Notes under the pieces: model-generated | What the model was told of the DNA's origin: nothing | Databases searched by the model: none | The model's input: the letters and a program-made list of their open reading frames with translations, nothing else | Assembly (NCBI RefSeq): GCF_001422325.1 | Contig: NZ_LMMR01000001.1 | Location: forward strand, 311,256 to 375,255 | Reading direction: 5' to 3' | DNA length: 64,000 nucleotides | From: Leifsonia sp. Leaf264 | GTDB lineage: Bacteria; Actinomycetota; Actinomycetes; Actinomycetales; Microbacteriaceae | Part shown: one piece after another, positions 42,502 through 52,300 of the stretch | Layout: each line of letters starts with the position of its first letter | Position numbering within the stretch: the first letter of the stretch is position 1 | Made by a program: the position numbers and the translations under genes

Positions 42502-45270
42502 ATGCATGAACGGGGGCCCGGCCAGGGAGGGCGGCGGCGAGCAGCGGACATCGACGCTGAAAGCGATCGCCTCGTCGAGCGCGGGCACGGTGTGCCCTGG
42601 CTTCGGTGGGGGCCCTACCTGAGTGAGCGGCAATGGGGAACGGTCCGGGAGGACTACAGCGCGGATGGCGACGCGTGGGCCTACTTCCCTCATGATCATG
42701 CTCGATCGAGGGCGTATCGGTGGGGAGAAGACGGGCTCGCTGGCATCTCCGACGATCGACAGACGCTGTGTTTCGCGCTCGCACTGTGGAATGGCGCGGA
42801 TGCGATCCTCAAGGAGAGGGCGTTCGGGCTGACGAACACCGAAGGCAACCACGGCGAGGACGTCAAGGAGTACTACTTCTACCTCGACAACACTCCGACG
42901 CATTCGTACATGCGATACCTCTACAAGTATCCGCACACGGCGTACCCGTACGAGGATCTGGTCGCCACCAACGGCCGCAGGAGCGTCGACGACTTCGAGT
43001 ACGAGCTGATCGATACCGGCGCGTTCGCCGAGGACCGCTATTTCGACGTGACTGTCGAGTACGCGAAGGTGTCCCCGGAAGACATCCTCATCAACATCGA
43101 GATCACCAACCGGGGTCCCGAGCAGGCGAGTCTCGTCCTCCTGCCGACCCTCTGGTTCCGAAACACCTGGAGTGAGGGAACTCAGCCCCGCCCCACGCTC
43201 GAGCGGTTGGCCGATCTCCCTGGCGCGACGGTGGTGCGGGCCGACCACGACGGGATCGGCACGCGCTTCCTGTACGCGGCGAACCGCCCGGCGACTCTGT
43301 TCTGCGATAACGAGACGAACACTGCGCGGCTGTTCGGCGACCCGAACGTCACGCGATACGTCAAAGACGGCATCGGCGAGGCCGTGGTGCATGGCGACAG
43401 CGAGGCTGCCCATCCGACTGGACCCGGGACGAAGGTCGCTGCTCACTACTCGGTCGATGTCGCGGCAGGAGCCACGGAGCGCTTCTCGCTGCGCCTCACC
43501 GACCTCGACCCGGAATCCCTCAGCGCGGACGGTGGTCCTTTCGGCGCGCGATTCACTGAGACCGTGTCGCGACGCCGGCGCGAAGCCGACACCTTCTATG
43601 CCGGGGTGATCCCCAGCTCGCTGAGTGCCGACTCCGCGCTCGTCATGCGCCAGGCCCTCGCCGGCCTGCTGTGGACGAAGCAGTTCTATGCGTACGACGT
43701 CACCAAGTGGCTCGGCGGGCACGGCGTCACGACGCGTGCGGCGCAACTTCGGTCCACGCTGCGCAACGCGGCCTGGTTCCACATGGTGAACGAGGACATC
43801 ATCTCGATGCCGGACAAGTGGGAGTACCCCTGGTACGCCGCGTGGGACCTGGCCTTTCATGCGGTGTCGTTGGCTGTCGTGGACGTCGATTTCGCCAAAG
43901 GGCAACTGGCGCTGATGCTCGACGAGCGATACCTGCACCCCAACGGGCAGATCCCCGCGTACGAGTGGAACTTCAGCGACGTCAACCCGCCGGTGCACGC
44001 CTGGGCCGTGATGCGCGTGTACGAGGCGGAGAAGGAGGCGCGCGGCGAAGGAGACCTCCGTTACCTCGAAGAGGCGTTCCACAAGCTCACGCTGAACTAC
44101 ACGTGGTGGGTCAACCGCAAGGATCCCGACGGCAACAGCGTGTTCGGCGGCGGGTTCCTGGGCCTGGACAACATCGGTGTCTTCGATCGCAGCGCCCCGC
44201 TCCCCACCGGCGGCCATCTCGAACAGGCTGACGGAACGGCGTGGATGGCCTTCTACGCCTTGGAGATGCTCGAGATCGCGCTCGAACTGGCACGCCACGA
44301 CCCGTCGTACCAGTCGATGGCTGCCAAGTTCCTCGAACAGTATCTGTGGATCGCGGCTGCGATGGACGACCCCGACGACCCTGATGGGAGTCTGTGGGAC
44401 CACGAGGACGGGTTCTTCTACGATGTCCTGGCGACGCCGGACGGGCGCACGGCGCGACTGAAGGTGCGGTCGCTCGTCGGCCTGCTCCCCCTCGCCGCCT
44501 GTGTCGTCCTGCGTCCCGCCGACGTCAGCCAGATGCCCGAGTTCATGGCGCGCGTGCACTGGCTTCGCACCCACAGGCCCAACCTCGCCGCCCGGTTCCC
44601 CACCCTGGCGGAGCCCGGTATCGGGGATAGACGATTGCTGTCCGTACTGGACGAGACGAAGCTCCGTCGACTGCTCGTGCGAATGCTGGACGAATCCGAG
44701 TTCCTCAGCGAGCACGGCATCCGGTCCGTGTCCCGATACCACAGGGACCATCCGTTCGTCGTGGACGTCGTTGGTCAGGAATACCGCGTCGACTATCTGC
44801 CGGCCGAATCCAACAGCGGAATGTTCGGCGGCAATTCCAACTGGCGCGGCCCCATCTGGTTCCCGATGAACTTCCTGCTCATCCGGGGCCTGCTGTCCTA
44901 CGCGTCGTACTACGGGGACCAGGTCATGATCGAATACCCCACAGGCTCAGGCCGCGAACTCGCGCTCAGGGACATCGCTGCGGAGCTCTCCGAGCGATTG
45001 ATGAGCATCTTCCTGCGGGATGAGACCGGCATCCGCCCGGTCTTCGGCGGCAATGCGGTGTTCCAGGAGAGCGAGCACTGGAACGACCTCATCCCCTTCT
45101 ACGAGTACTTTCACGGCGACAACGGTGCCGGCCTGGGAGCGAGCCACCAGACCGGCTGGACGGCATTGGTCGCCCGGATGATGCAACTCATCGGCGATGA
45201 GGACGCATTCGACGCGAAGACCTCCCGTCGTGACGACGACACCCGCCCGGACGCGGGGACGACATCATGA
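42502..45270 (+). CDS. GH63-type glucosidase (MGH1-like)
   Basis: This large glycoside hydrolase of about 922 residues has an N-terminal beta-rich part and a C-terminal (alpha/alpha)6 toroid. The latter has WEYPWYAAWDLAFHAVSLA near residue 445, GQIPAYEWNFSDVNPPVHAWA and NWRGPIWFPMNFLLI. These are typical of bacterial GH63 proteins acting on alpha-glucosides such as mannosylglycerate or glucosylglycerate. No signal peptide is seen. The ATG at 42502 has GGAG 6 bases upstream; an ATG at 42487 is in frame. It is coupled to glgX by ATGA. Confidence 0.85.
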   Translation: MHERGPGQGGRRRAADIDAESDRLVERGHGVPWLRWGPYLSERQWGTVREDYSADGDAWAYFPHDHARSRAYRWGEDGLAGISDDRQTLCFALALWNGADAILKERAFGLTNTEGNHGEDVKEYYFYLDNTPTHSYMRYLYKYPHTAYPYEDLVATNGRRSVDDFEYELIDTGAFAEDRYFDVTVEYAKVSPEDILINIEITNRGPEQASLVLLPTLWFRNTWSEGTQPRPTLERLADLPGATVVRADHDGIGTRFLYAANRPATLFCDNETNTARLFGDPNVTRYVKDGIGEAVVHGDSEAAHPTGPGTKVAAHYSVDVAAGATERFSLRLTDLDPESLSADGGPFGARFTETVSRRRREADTFYAGVIPSSLSADSALVMRQALAGLLWTKQFYAYDVTKWLGGHGVTTRAAQLRSTLRNAAWFHMVNEDIISMPDKWEYPWYAAWDLAFHAVSLAVVDVDFAKGQLALMLDERYLHPNGQIPAYEWNFSDVNPPVHAWAVMRVYEAEKEARGEGDLRYLEEAFHKLTLNYTWWVNRKDPDGNSVFGGGFLGLDNIGVFDRSAPLPTGGHLEQADGTAWMAFYALEMLEIALELARHDPSYQSMAAKFLEQYLWIAAAMDDPDDPDGSLWDHEDGFFYDVLATPDGRTARLKVRSLVGLLPLAACVVLRPADVSQMPEFMARVHWLRTHRPNLAARFPTLAEPGIGDRRLLSVLDETKLRRLLVRMLDESEFLSEHGIRSVSRYHRDHPFVVDVVGQEYRVDYLPAESNSGMFGGNSNWRGPIWFPMNFLLIRGLLSYASYYGDQVMIEYPTGSGRELALRDIAAELSERLMSIFLRDETGIRPVFGGNAVFQESEHWNDLIPFYEYFHGDNGAGLGASHQTGWTALVARMMQLIGDEDAFDAKTSRRDDDTRPDAGTTS

Positions 45271-47348
45271 CGATCCCTCCCTCCATCAATCCCGAGCCGG
45301 GCACCCCCGCCCCGCTCGGTGCCACGACGCGCACCGGTGGTGTGAACTTCTCGCTGTACTCGCACGATGCCGAATCGGTCGAGCTGGTGCTGTTCAAGCC
45401 GGGCGAGACAGACGCGGCTGCCACGATTCCGCTCGATTCCTCTCGCCACCGGACCGACAACTACTGGCACGTCTTCATCCCCGGGCTGGCGGCGGGCACG
45501 CAATACGGCTATCGCATCGCCGGGCCGAATCGACCCGACCAGGGGCTTCGCTTCGACAGCTCCAAGCTCCTGCTCGATCCTTACGCCCGCGAGGTCGTGG
45601 ACGACCGCTACCAGCGAGGCCTGGCAGCACGACCGGACACCCCGAACACCGCCGCCGCCATGCTCGGCGTCGTGACCGACCCGGACGCCTATGACTGGGA
45701 GGGCGACCGACCCCTCCGCCGCAGCGGCCGGGGCGGCGCCATCTACGAGTTGCACGTGCGAGGTTTCACGAATCACCCGAACTCGGGCCTCCCCGTGCCG
45801 CTTCGGGGCACGTACGCCGGAGTGATCGAGAAGATCCCCTACCTCCGGAAACTCGGCATCGACGCTGTCGAGCTCCTGCCGGTGTTCCAGTTCGATCGCC
45901 AGTCCGCGCCTGCGGGCAGGCCGAACTACTGGGGCTACGAGCCCGTGGCGTTCTTCGCACCACACCGGGCATACAGCTCGAACCAACAGCCCACTGGGGC
46001 CGTCGACGAGTTCCGCGACATGATCAAGGCGCTGCATCGCGCCGACATCGAAGTGATATTGGACGTCGTGTACAACCACACCGCCGAAGACGGCGTCAAC
46101 GGCCCGACGCTGTCGATGCGGGGAATCGACAACCGCACGTACTACCTCCTGGATCCCCAGGATCCATCCCGCTACGTGGATGACAGCGGCGTCGGCAACA
46201 CCCTCAACACCAACCACACGATCGTTCGCCGGCTGATCCTGGACAGCCTTCGCTACTGGGTGGAGCACATGCATGTCGACGGCTTCAGGTTCGATCTCGC
46301 ATCGGTCTTGTCGCGGGGGCAGGACAACGAACCACTAGCCGATCCTCCGATCCTGTGGGACATCGACACCGACCCAGTGCTCGCAGGCACCGAGATCATC
46401 GCCGAGCCGTGGGATGCAGCAGGGCTCTACCAGGTCGGATCGTTCGCCGGTGACCGATGGGCGGTGTGGAACGGCCGATTCCGCGACACGGTCCGCCGCT
46501 TCGTCAAGGGGGAGAACGGCACCGTCCGGGATCTCGCCGACGCTCTCAGCGGCAGCCCGAACATCTTCGGCGATCCCCGTCGAGACCCGATGCGGAGCGT
46601 GACCTTCGTCGACGCCCACGACGGCTTCACCCTCAACGACCTCGTCAGCTACGACCACAAGCACAACGAGGCGAACGGCGAGGACAACCGTGATGGCACC
46701 GACCAGAACGACAGCTGGAACGGCGGCACAGAAGGCCCCACCGACGATCCCGCCATCGAGGCCCTCCGGGAACGGCAACTGCGAAGCCTCTTCGCGATAC
46801 TGCTCCTCGCTCAGGGGCGGCCGATGTTCGTGATGGGCGACGAGGTCCGGCGCACCCAGCACGGCAACAACAACGCGTACAGTCAGGACAACGAGCTCAG
46901 TTGGTTCGACTGGGATCTGGTCGAGCGCAACCCCGAACTCTCCGACTTCGTGGCACGGCTGCTGAGGTTTCGTCGCTCCAGTCCGTTCTACCGCGACGAA
47001 CGGTTCTGGGCGCACCCCGGCGGAGCCGACATCACGTGGCACGGCATCCAAGCCGATAGCCCGGACTGGGGCGACACGTCGCACTCACTCGCATTCGAAC
47101 TCACCCACGCGGACGAGCCCGACACCCGCCTCTACGTAGCCTTCAACGCCTACTGGGAACCGCTCGAGTTCGAGCTCCCGCGGCTTCCGGCCACCCACTG
47201 CTGGGCGCTGGCCGCAGACACCGCCGCCCCTGCCCCCGACGACGTGCCGGCCGTCCCCCGGCCTCTGTCCGACAACACCGTGAGCGTCGTCGTCGGACCC
47301 CGGTCCGTCTCCGTACTGGCTGCAGTCGAGCGTCAGCCCACGGAGTAG
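45267..47348 (+). CDS. glgX: Glycogen debranching enzyme GlgX-type (GH13)
   Basis: This 693-residue protein has an N-terminal CBM48 (residues 10-100) and a GH13 catalytic domain. The nucleophile lies in VDGFRFDLASVL, the acid/base in EIIAEPWDAAG, and the third carboxylate in VDAHDGFTLNDL. It hydrolyses alpha-1,6 branches of limit-digested glycogen or maltodextrins in the cytoplasm. Its start overlaps the stop of the GH63 gene, so the two enzymes are likely used together on intracellular alpha-glucans or storage oligosaccharides. Confidence 0.92.
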   Translation: MTIPPSINPEPGTPAPLGATTRTGGVNFSLYSHDAESVELVLFKPGETDAAATIPLDSSRHRTDNYWHVFIPGLAAGTQYGYRIAGPNRPDQGLRFDSSKLLLDPYAREVVDDRYQRGLAARPDTPNTAAAMLGVVTDPDAYDWEGDRPLRRSGRGGAIYELHVRGFTNHPNSGLPVPLRGTYAGVIEKIPYLRKLGIDAVELLPVFQFDRQSAPAGRPNYWGYEPVAFFAPHRAYSSNQQPTGAVDEFRDMIKALHRADIEVILDVVYNHTAEDGVNGPTLSMRGIDNRTYYLLDPQDPSRYVDDSGVGNTLNTNHTIVRRLILDSLRYWVEHMHVDGFRFDLASVLSRGQDNEPLADPPILWDIDTDPVLAGTEIIAEPWDAAGLYQVGSFAGDRWAVWNGRFRDTVRRFVKGENGTVRDLADALSGSPNIFGDPRRDPMRSVTFVDAHDGFTLNDLVSYDHKHNEANGEDNRDGTDQNDSWNGGTEGPTDDPAIEALRERQLRSLFAILLLAQGRPMFVMGDEVRRTQHGNNNAYSQDNELSWFDWDLVERNPELSDFVARLLRFRRSSPFYRDERFWAHPGGADITWHGIQADSPDWGDTSHSLAFELTHADEPDTRLYVAFNAYWEPLEFELPRLPATHCWALAADTAAPAPDDVPAVPRPLSDNTVSVVVGPRSVSVLAAVERQPTE

Positions 47349-47813
47349 GGAGCTTCGAGATGATCAGGTCTACGCCCGATGAAATGAGTCTCTCGAAGGA
47401 TGGGCAAATTATGATTTTGCCGCGAAATCCTGCGCCATTGAGTGCTGGGGTACCTGGACTCGAACCAAGAACAACGGTGAGTCGTCGCGGCCCATTTCCA
47501 CTCCCGCTGAAGGGGCAGAATCCCGCGGAATTCCGCGGTTCTCATGGCACCAGTGTACGGGTTGCTACGGAGAGTTACGTGCTCGGAGAGGGCCACCGGC
47601 GGGGTTTTGGGAGCGTTTCTGGACACACGTACCGCGGCGCACCACACCAATCTTCTATGGCCCGTTCGCTTCACGTCAGCACCCCGCTCACGTAGTGATT
47701 CGCTGATGTCGGCGACAGGCCGACCTGAGCATCGAACTGGTCGAATATTGATCGAGGATGCAGCCGCAGTTGGCCACACACGTGTCTGCAGTTCCGGCAA
47801 TGTGCCACCCCCT
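47349..47813. other. Intergenic region at island boundary, no gene
   Basis: This 465-bp region has no coding frame I can support. It contains a lower-GC patch (about 47380-47440), the orphan tRNA 3' end (47445-47475) and a perfect 16-bp palindrome CCGCGGAATTCCGCGG (47523-47538). It separates the glgX pair from the convergent hexuronate locus. Confidence 0.7.
47445..47475 (-). other. Orphan 3' end of a tRNA-Gln, probable integration scar (att site)
   Basis: On the minus strand this reads GTTGTT, then a full T-arm CTTGGTTCGAGTCCAGG, then acceptor strand TACCCCA and discriminator G. This matches the 3' part of an actinobacterial tRNA-Gln as I recall it. No D-arm, anticodon arm or 5' acceptor strand lies upstream. 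Elements that integrate in a tRNA 3' end leave exactly such a fragment at their far border. Its orientation puts the element to the right, with the intact tRNA beyond the window. Confidence 0.7.
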
Positions 47814-49556
47814 TCAGTCCACGCGCACGGCGGGTCCTTCTGTGACGCCGGCTTCGTTGAAGCTGTCGATGGCGAACCAGTAGGCTCGCCCGGCATTGAG
47901 CGAGCCGACGTCGAGGTCTGTGCGGTCGTAGACAAGCCAGCTGTGGTAGAGCTTCTCGGGCGAGAGTCCGTATCTGACGTTGTAGCCGACTGCATTCGAT
48001 GCAGCGTTCCATGTCAGTGAGGCGGTGCGTGGGTCGGAGCGCGTGATGGTGGGGGTGATCGCGGCCGGCTTGGGCGCATCCCCGAGGCCGAAGACCCGCA
48101 GGCCGCTCACCGCGAATGAACCGCCGAAGGGCATCGCGCCGGCGGTGACCCGAACGAAGCGCGCGGCGCGAGGCTCGGGCAACTCGATGAAGGCGTGTGG
48201 TGTGTCCGCTCTCGTGCCACGAGTGTCGTGGACGGTCGTCCATTCCTTCCCATCGACGGAGAGTTCGAGGTGGAGCTCCGTAGGTTGGGAGTCCGGGAAG
48301 ACGGCTCGTTTGCCGAACGTCACCTTGGTGAGGTCTCTGCGTTTCGGTGCGTGGCGTTCGAGTTCGTGGTCGGCGAGGTTGACCTGCAGCGCGTGGATGC
48401 TCATCTCCGAGCCGAGATCGAGTTGCAGCCATTCGCCCGGCTGGTTGGACCCGGCGACCCACCAGGTGCGTACAGATTCGTCGGTGGCGAGTGCAGGCTC
48501 GTGGTCGGTAAGCGAGGACGAAGCAGTGGCGAACGCGTTGTATGACAGCAGCATCCAACCCGGGGACGCTTCGGTCCACGGGTCGAACGGTCGGTCGGGA
48601 ACATGCATGGGGTAGTCGGCGAAGTTCTGGTTGCAGAACAGGACGCCGTCCTCGTCGAAGCCAGCGGGGAACAGGCCGATCCTCCGCTCGAAGTCGGCAT
48701 TGACCGAAACACGCATGGTTGCGACGTGCCACCAGTTGCCATGCCGGTCCTGGAAGGTACTGCCGTGTCCGGCGCCGGTGATGAATCCTCCGGGTTTCGA
48801 GGAGAAGGGACTGTGCTCGTCGTACTCGAACGGGCCGAGCGGACTCGTCCCCGTGAAGTAACCGTCGGCATACGTGTTGAACTGCGTGCCGGGGCCGGCG
48901 TACTGGAGGTAGTACTGTCCGCCGACGCGGTTCATGTAGGCGCCTTCGATGAAGGGGGCGTCGCCGATGTAGGCATCCATGATCTTGCCGCTGATCCCTC
49001 GCCGGATCTGGGGTACGTAGTCGTCGCCGGTGCGCTCCCATCCCCTAGCTGCGGTGTCGGCTGCGATCAGAGGGACGGGCTCGCCGATCCGCTGCAACGT
49101 CTGACGGTCGAGTTCGACACCCGAGATGGGCTCTTTGTGCGAGCAGCCCCAGTACAGGAACAGTCGACCGTCGTCGTCTTGGAACGTGTCCGGATCCCAG
49201 AAGGCGATGTCGCTCGGAGCCACCTCTTCGAAGTCGTCCGCCAGGGGATCGACGCTGCGAAAGAAGCGGCCATTGGTACGACGGGATGCCGTGAAGAGGA
49301 GTGCGCCGTCGACTTCACGCACGTCGGGCGCGTAGTCGACGGCGGGGATCTTGTCGGTGGGGTGGAGTGTCCACTCCACGAGGTTCTCGGAGTGCCAGAA
49401 TCCCCGGGTCATGGACGCAAACATGTAGTAACGGCCGCGATAGTGCACGACGGTCGGGTCGGCGGCCTCACGGTGCACGCTGCGTCCGCCGAACGGTGTC
49501 CGCACGTCTTGATACCGATACTCGAGGTCGAGGGGGTTGCACACGATCCGGGTCAT
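47814..49556 (-). CDS. GH43-type glycoside hydrolase with carbohydrate-binding and FN3 domains
   Basis: This 580-residue protein has a five-bladed GH43-like beta-propeller (residues 20-325). Its likely catalytic acids lie in the early HREAADPTVVHYRG segment and further blades. An F5/8C-type carbohydrate-binding domain follows (about 350-490, with GEWLQLDLGSEMSIHALQV), then a C-terminal FN3 module (495-580). No signal peptide is present. AAGGAG 8 bases before the ATG fixes the start, which overlaps the rhamnosidase stop (ATGA). Activity on arabino- or xylo-linked residues is likely; the exact substrate is unknown. Confidence 0.87.
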   Translation of the reverse strand: MTRIVCNPLDLEYRYQDVRTPFGGRSVHREAADPTVVHYRGRYYMFASMTRGFWHSENLVEWTLHPTDKIPAVDYAPDVREVDGALLFTASRRTNGRFFRSVDPLADDFEEVAPSDIAFWDPDTFQDDDGRLFLYWGCSHKEPISGVELDRQTLQRIGEPVPLIAADTAARGWERTGDDYVPQIRRGISGKIMDAYIGDAPFIEGAYMNRVGGQYYLQYAGPGTQFNTYADGYFTGTSPLGPFEYDEHSPFSSKPGGFITGAGHGSTFQDRHGNWWHVATMRVSVNADFERRIGLFPAGFDEDGVLFCNQNFADYPMHVPDRPFDPWTEASPGWMLLSYNAFATASSSLTDHEPALATDESVRTWWVAGSNQPGEWLQLDLGSEMSIHALQVNLADHELERHAPKRRDLTKVTFGKRAVFPDSQPTELHLELSVDGKEWTTVHDTRGTRADTPHAFIELPEPRAARFVRVTAGAMPFGGSFAVSGLRVFGLGDAPKPAAITPTITRSDPRTASLTWNAASNAVGYNVRYGLSPEKLYHSWLVYDRTDLDVGSLNAGRAYWFAIDSFNEAGVTEGPAVRVD

Positions 49557-52231
49557 GCTCGACTCCTTGTGTTGTTGGATTCCCGGCTCACCAGCGGCCG
49601 GCATTCATGCACCGAACCTTGGGCAGCTTCGACGACTTCGCCGCCCGGGAAGATGATCGTCGCCCGCGAGGCCGGTGGCACGACGAGCTCGATTTCGATG
49701 TCATCACCGTCGATACGCCATGCCGCATCGATCCGCCCTTGAGGGCTGTCGAACCATCCGCGGGCGTGCGTCAACCCTGCTCCGATGACGGGGGCTATGA
49801 CGAACTGCTCCCACGCCACGCCGCCGGGTGCTTGGCGAAGTCCCAGGACGTGGGTGTGGAGAAAGTTCGCCACCGCGCCCTTGCTGTAGTGGTTGAGGGA
49901 ATCTCGGGCAACACCGTCCTCCGAGACTCCATCCCAGTCTTCCCAGATCGTGGTTGCACCATGGTCCAGCATGCCGAGCCAGGATGGCGCTGTGCGCTGG
50001 AACAGCACGCGGTATGCCGCATCGGCGTGACCGGTGTCGGTCAGGACGGGCAGGAGCTTCGCCGTCGACAGGAAGCCTGTCGTGAGGTGGTCGCCTGAGC
50101 TCTCAACGAGCTCGACGAGTCGGGTCGCGGCCGCCGCGCGGAGTTGTTCGGGGATGAGGTCGAAGTCGAGGGCTCGCACGTAGCTCGCCTGACTGTCGGT
50201 CTCAGTGCGGCCGGAGTCGTTGAGGTACTCGGTGCGCCAGGCATCGCGAACCCGCTCGGCGATCGTGCCGTACCGATCTGCGTCGTCGTGGAGGTCCAGG
50301 ATCCTGGCGATGTCGGCCAGGCGTCGGGTGGAGCGGTGGAGGAAGGCTGTGGCGACTTCGCCCTTGTCGGCCATGAACCAGGCTGCTGGGTCGGCTTGCA
50401 TCGGGTTGATGAGGGTGCCGTCTTCCGCCCGCTGCGCAGGCTCGAGCCACTCGCCCCAATGGAACGAGGCGTCCCAGAGGTGCTCCTCGTGCGGGGCCGC
50501 CTCAGCCGATCGCGCCGAGCGAGAAGGGTGGCGTCGCGTCCGGGCGACGCCCAACGCCCACTCGACCCACCGCACCATCGCGTCCCAGTTCTCAGCGAGG
50601 ATCTCCCGGTCGCCGTAGGCGCTCCACATCGTCCAGGGGACTTCGACGATGGCGTCGCCCCAGCCGGCCGAGCCGGTCATCATGGCGGTTTGCGATTCGA
50701 GGTTGAGCTTGGCGCGGCGTCCGTCGGGTGAGAAGTTCGCGATCCTTCCGTCGTCGAATTGGTCGTCGCGGACGGAGCGCAGCCACTTTCGGGTGAACTC
50801 GAGCACGTCGTAGAGGCGTGCGGCGGTCGGTGCGAAGACCTGGTAGTCGCCGGTCCAGCCGAGCCGTTCGCGGGTCGGGCAGTCGGTGGGGACGTCGACT
50901 GCGTTGCCGCGGAAGCTCCAGTCGGCAATTCCGGCGAGCCGGTTCAGGTCGTCGTCGCTCGTGACCAGACCGGCGGTGCGGGTGAGGGCTGTGTGGACGA
51001 TGTCCATGGAGACGGATGCTGCGAGCAGACCGGTCAGGTCGCCGCCTTCTCTCCGGAGTCGTGCGTACCGGAAGCCGTGGATCGTGTGGCGAGGAGTGAA
51101 GACCTCGCCCTTCCGGCCGGATGAGATCACTTCGTCGCGCTGATGGAACGGAATGGGCGGCTTGCCTGGATGGACCGCATCCAGGTGGGAGGTGTCGAGG
51201 TCGCCGTCGGGACCCGTGTGCTCGCCGTAGTCGATGATGGTCCGCGCGCCGGCAGGCCCGAGGTCTGCGAGGGTGATCCAGCCGGAGGCGTTCTGGCCGA
51301 AGTCGATCACGACCGCGCCGTCGGGCAGTCGTCGCAGTGCGATGGGCGCTGTCGTCTCGATCACGCGGACGGGCGGCGCGGGAGACCAGGCGATCGGCGG
51401 GGCGGTGACCGCGTCCACGATCACCGGGCCGGCCTCAGACGAAGCGAACGTGAAGTCGGTGGTCTGTCCGCCCATGAGGCCAGCGCGGGTGATCTGACTC
51501 GGACTCGAGGTCCATTCCGGCCCGGTGCCGACGACGGTCGTTTCATCGTCGGCGGTGTCGAGGTGGAGTTCAGCACGGGCGGCGAGTTGCTCGCCCCATC
51601 CGGCGGGCTCGCGGAAGGCTCCGACTTGACCGCGGTACCAACCGTCGGACAGGACGATTTCGAGCGTGTTCTCTCCGGGCTGGATCGCGTCGGTCACATC
51701 GGCTGCTTGGGCGTAGACCGTCTGGTCGTAGGAGGTCGAACCGGGCGTCAGCTCTGCCGTCCCGACCCGGCGCCCGTTGATGAACGCCTCGTACAGGCCG
51801 AGCGCCGTTGAGTACAGCCGCGCCCGCCTGAGGTCGCTGTGGAAGGTGAATGTCGTGCGCAGTGCGTGCGCTGGCCGCGTCCCGGGGGTACTGGATGCGC
51901 CTTCCACTGGGCTGATCCATTGAGATGACCAGTCGTCATCGAGCAGTCCGATTTCGAACTGATGCCACCTAGACCAGACCCCGTGTACGACGCGCACTCT
52001 CCATTCGACTCGCTGCCGGCTCCGTAGCGCGTGCCATGGCCAGCCGAAGAATCGGTGCGAGTTGGAGCGGGCTGGCGGCTGAGCCACGCCGTCGATGGTC
52101 GCCTCGAGTTCGTACTCATCGGCGGCGATGCTCGGCTTCCAGGAAAGTCGGGGCGATGGCCCCGAAACAGGAAGATCGGAGCCGCCAGAGTCGACGGACA
52201 GCGCGAACGGCGCGTCGGCGGATGGAGGCAT
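49553..52231 (-). CDS. Alpha-L-rhamnosidase (GH78)
   Basis: This 892-residue GH78 enzyme has an N-terminal Ig-like domain and beta domains (WISP near residue 105, LYSTALGLYEAFINGRRVG near 145). The (alpha/alpha)6 catalytic domain carries NAVDVPTDCPTRERLGWTGDYQ, the region of the catalytic carboxylates, and a C-terminal WEDWDG segment. No signal peptide is visible, so it acts on imported glycosides. AAAGGA precedes the ATG at 52231. It is third in a leftward operon behind manD and an MFS gene, with a strong hairpin just upstream. Confidence 0.9.
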   Translation of the reverse strand: MPPSADAPFALSVDSGGSDLPVSGPSPRLSWKPSIAADEYELEATIDGVAQPPARSNSHRFFGWPWHALRSRQRVEWRVRVVHGVWSRWHQFEIGLLDDDWSSQWISPVEGASSTPGTRPAHALRTTFTFHSDLRRARLYSTALGLYEAFINGRRVGTAELTPGSTSYDQTVYAQAADVTDAIQPGENTLEIVLSDGWYRGQVGAFREPAGWGEQLAARAELHLDTADDETTVVGTGPEWTSSPSQITRAGLMGGQTTDFTFASSEAGPVIVDAVTAPPIAWSPAPPVRVIETTAPIALRRLPDGAVVIDFGQNASGWITLADLGPAGARTIIDYGEHTGPDGDLDTSHLDAVHPGKPPIPFHQRDEVISSGRKGEVFTPRHTIHGFRYARLRREGGDLTGLLAASVSMDIVHTALTRTAGLVTSDDDLNRLAGIADWSFRGNAVDVPTDCPTRERLGWTGDYQVFAPTAARLYDVLEFTRKWLRSVRDDQFDDGRIANFSPDGRRAKLNLESQTAMMTGSAGWGDAIVEVPWTMWSAYGDREILAENWDAMVRWVEWALGVARTRRHPSRSARSAEAAPHEEHLWDASFHWGEWLEPAQRAEDGTLINPMQADPAAWFMADKGEVATAFLHRSTRRLADIARILDLHDDADRYGTIAERVRDAWRTEYLNDSGRTETDSQASYVRALDFDLIPEQLRAAAATRLVELVESSGDHLTTGFLSTAKLLPVLTDTGHADAAYRVLFQRTAPSWLGMLDHGATTIWEDWDGVSEDGVARDSLNHYSKGAVANFLHTHVLGLRQAPGGVAWEQFVIAPVIGAGLTHARGWFDSPQGRIDAAWRIDGDDIEIELVVPPASRATIIFPGGEVVEAAQGSVHECRPLVSRESNNTRSRA

Positions 52232-52250
52232 CAGGGGGTCCTTTCGGCAG

Positions 52251-52286
52251 ACCACGGTGGCACGTGCGAGCGCGTGCCACCGTGGT
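52251..52286 (-). promoter_or_regulatory. Strong intercistronic stem-loop between the MFS and GH78 genes
   Basis: A perfect 14-bp inverted repeat, ACCACGGTGGCACG (52251-52264) with CGTGCCACCGTGGT (52273-52286), has an 8-nt loop. It lies between the MFS stop (52301) and the GH78 start (52231). No T-run follows, so it may be an attenuating or mRNA-stabilising structure that sets the ratio of transporter to hydrolases rather than a full terminator. Confidence 0.7.
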
Positions 52287-52300
52287 CGTTCATCGATTGA

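Noticed and set aside
47523-47538. Perfect palindrome CCGCGGAATTCCGCGG as an operator
   Set aside because: It is striking but has no adjacent promoter or regulator, and no second copy was seen. It may belong to the integration site, but I cannot support a function.
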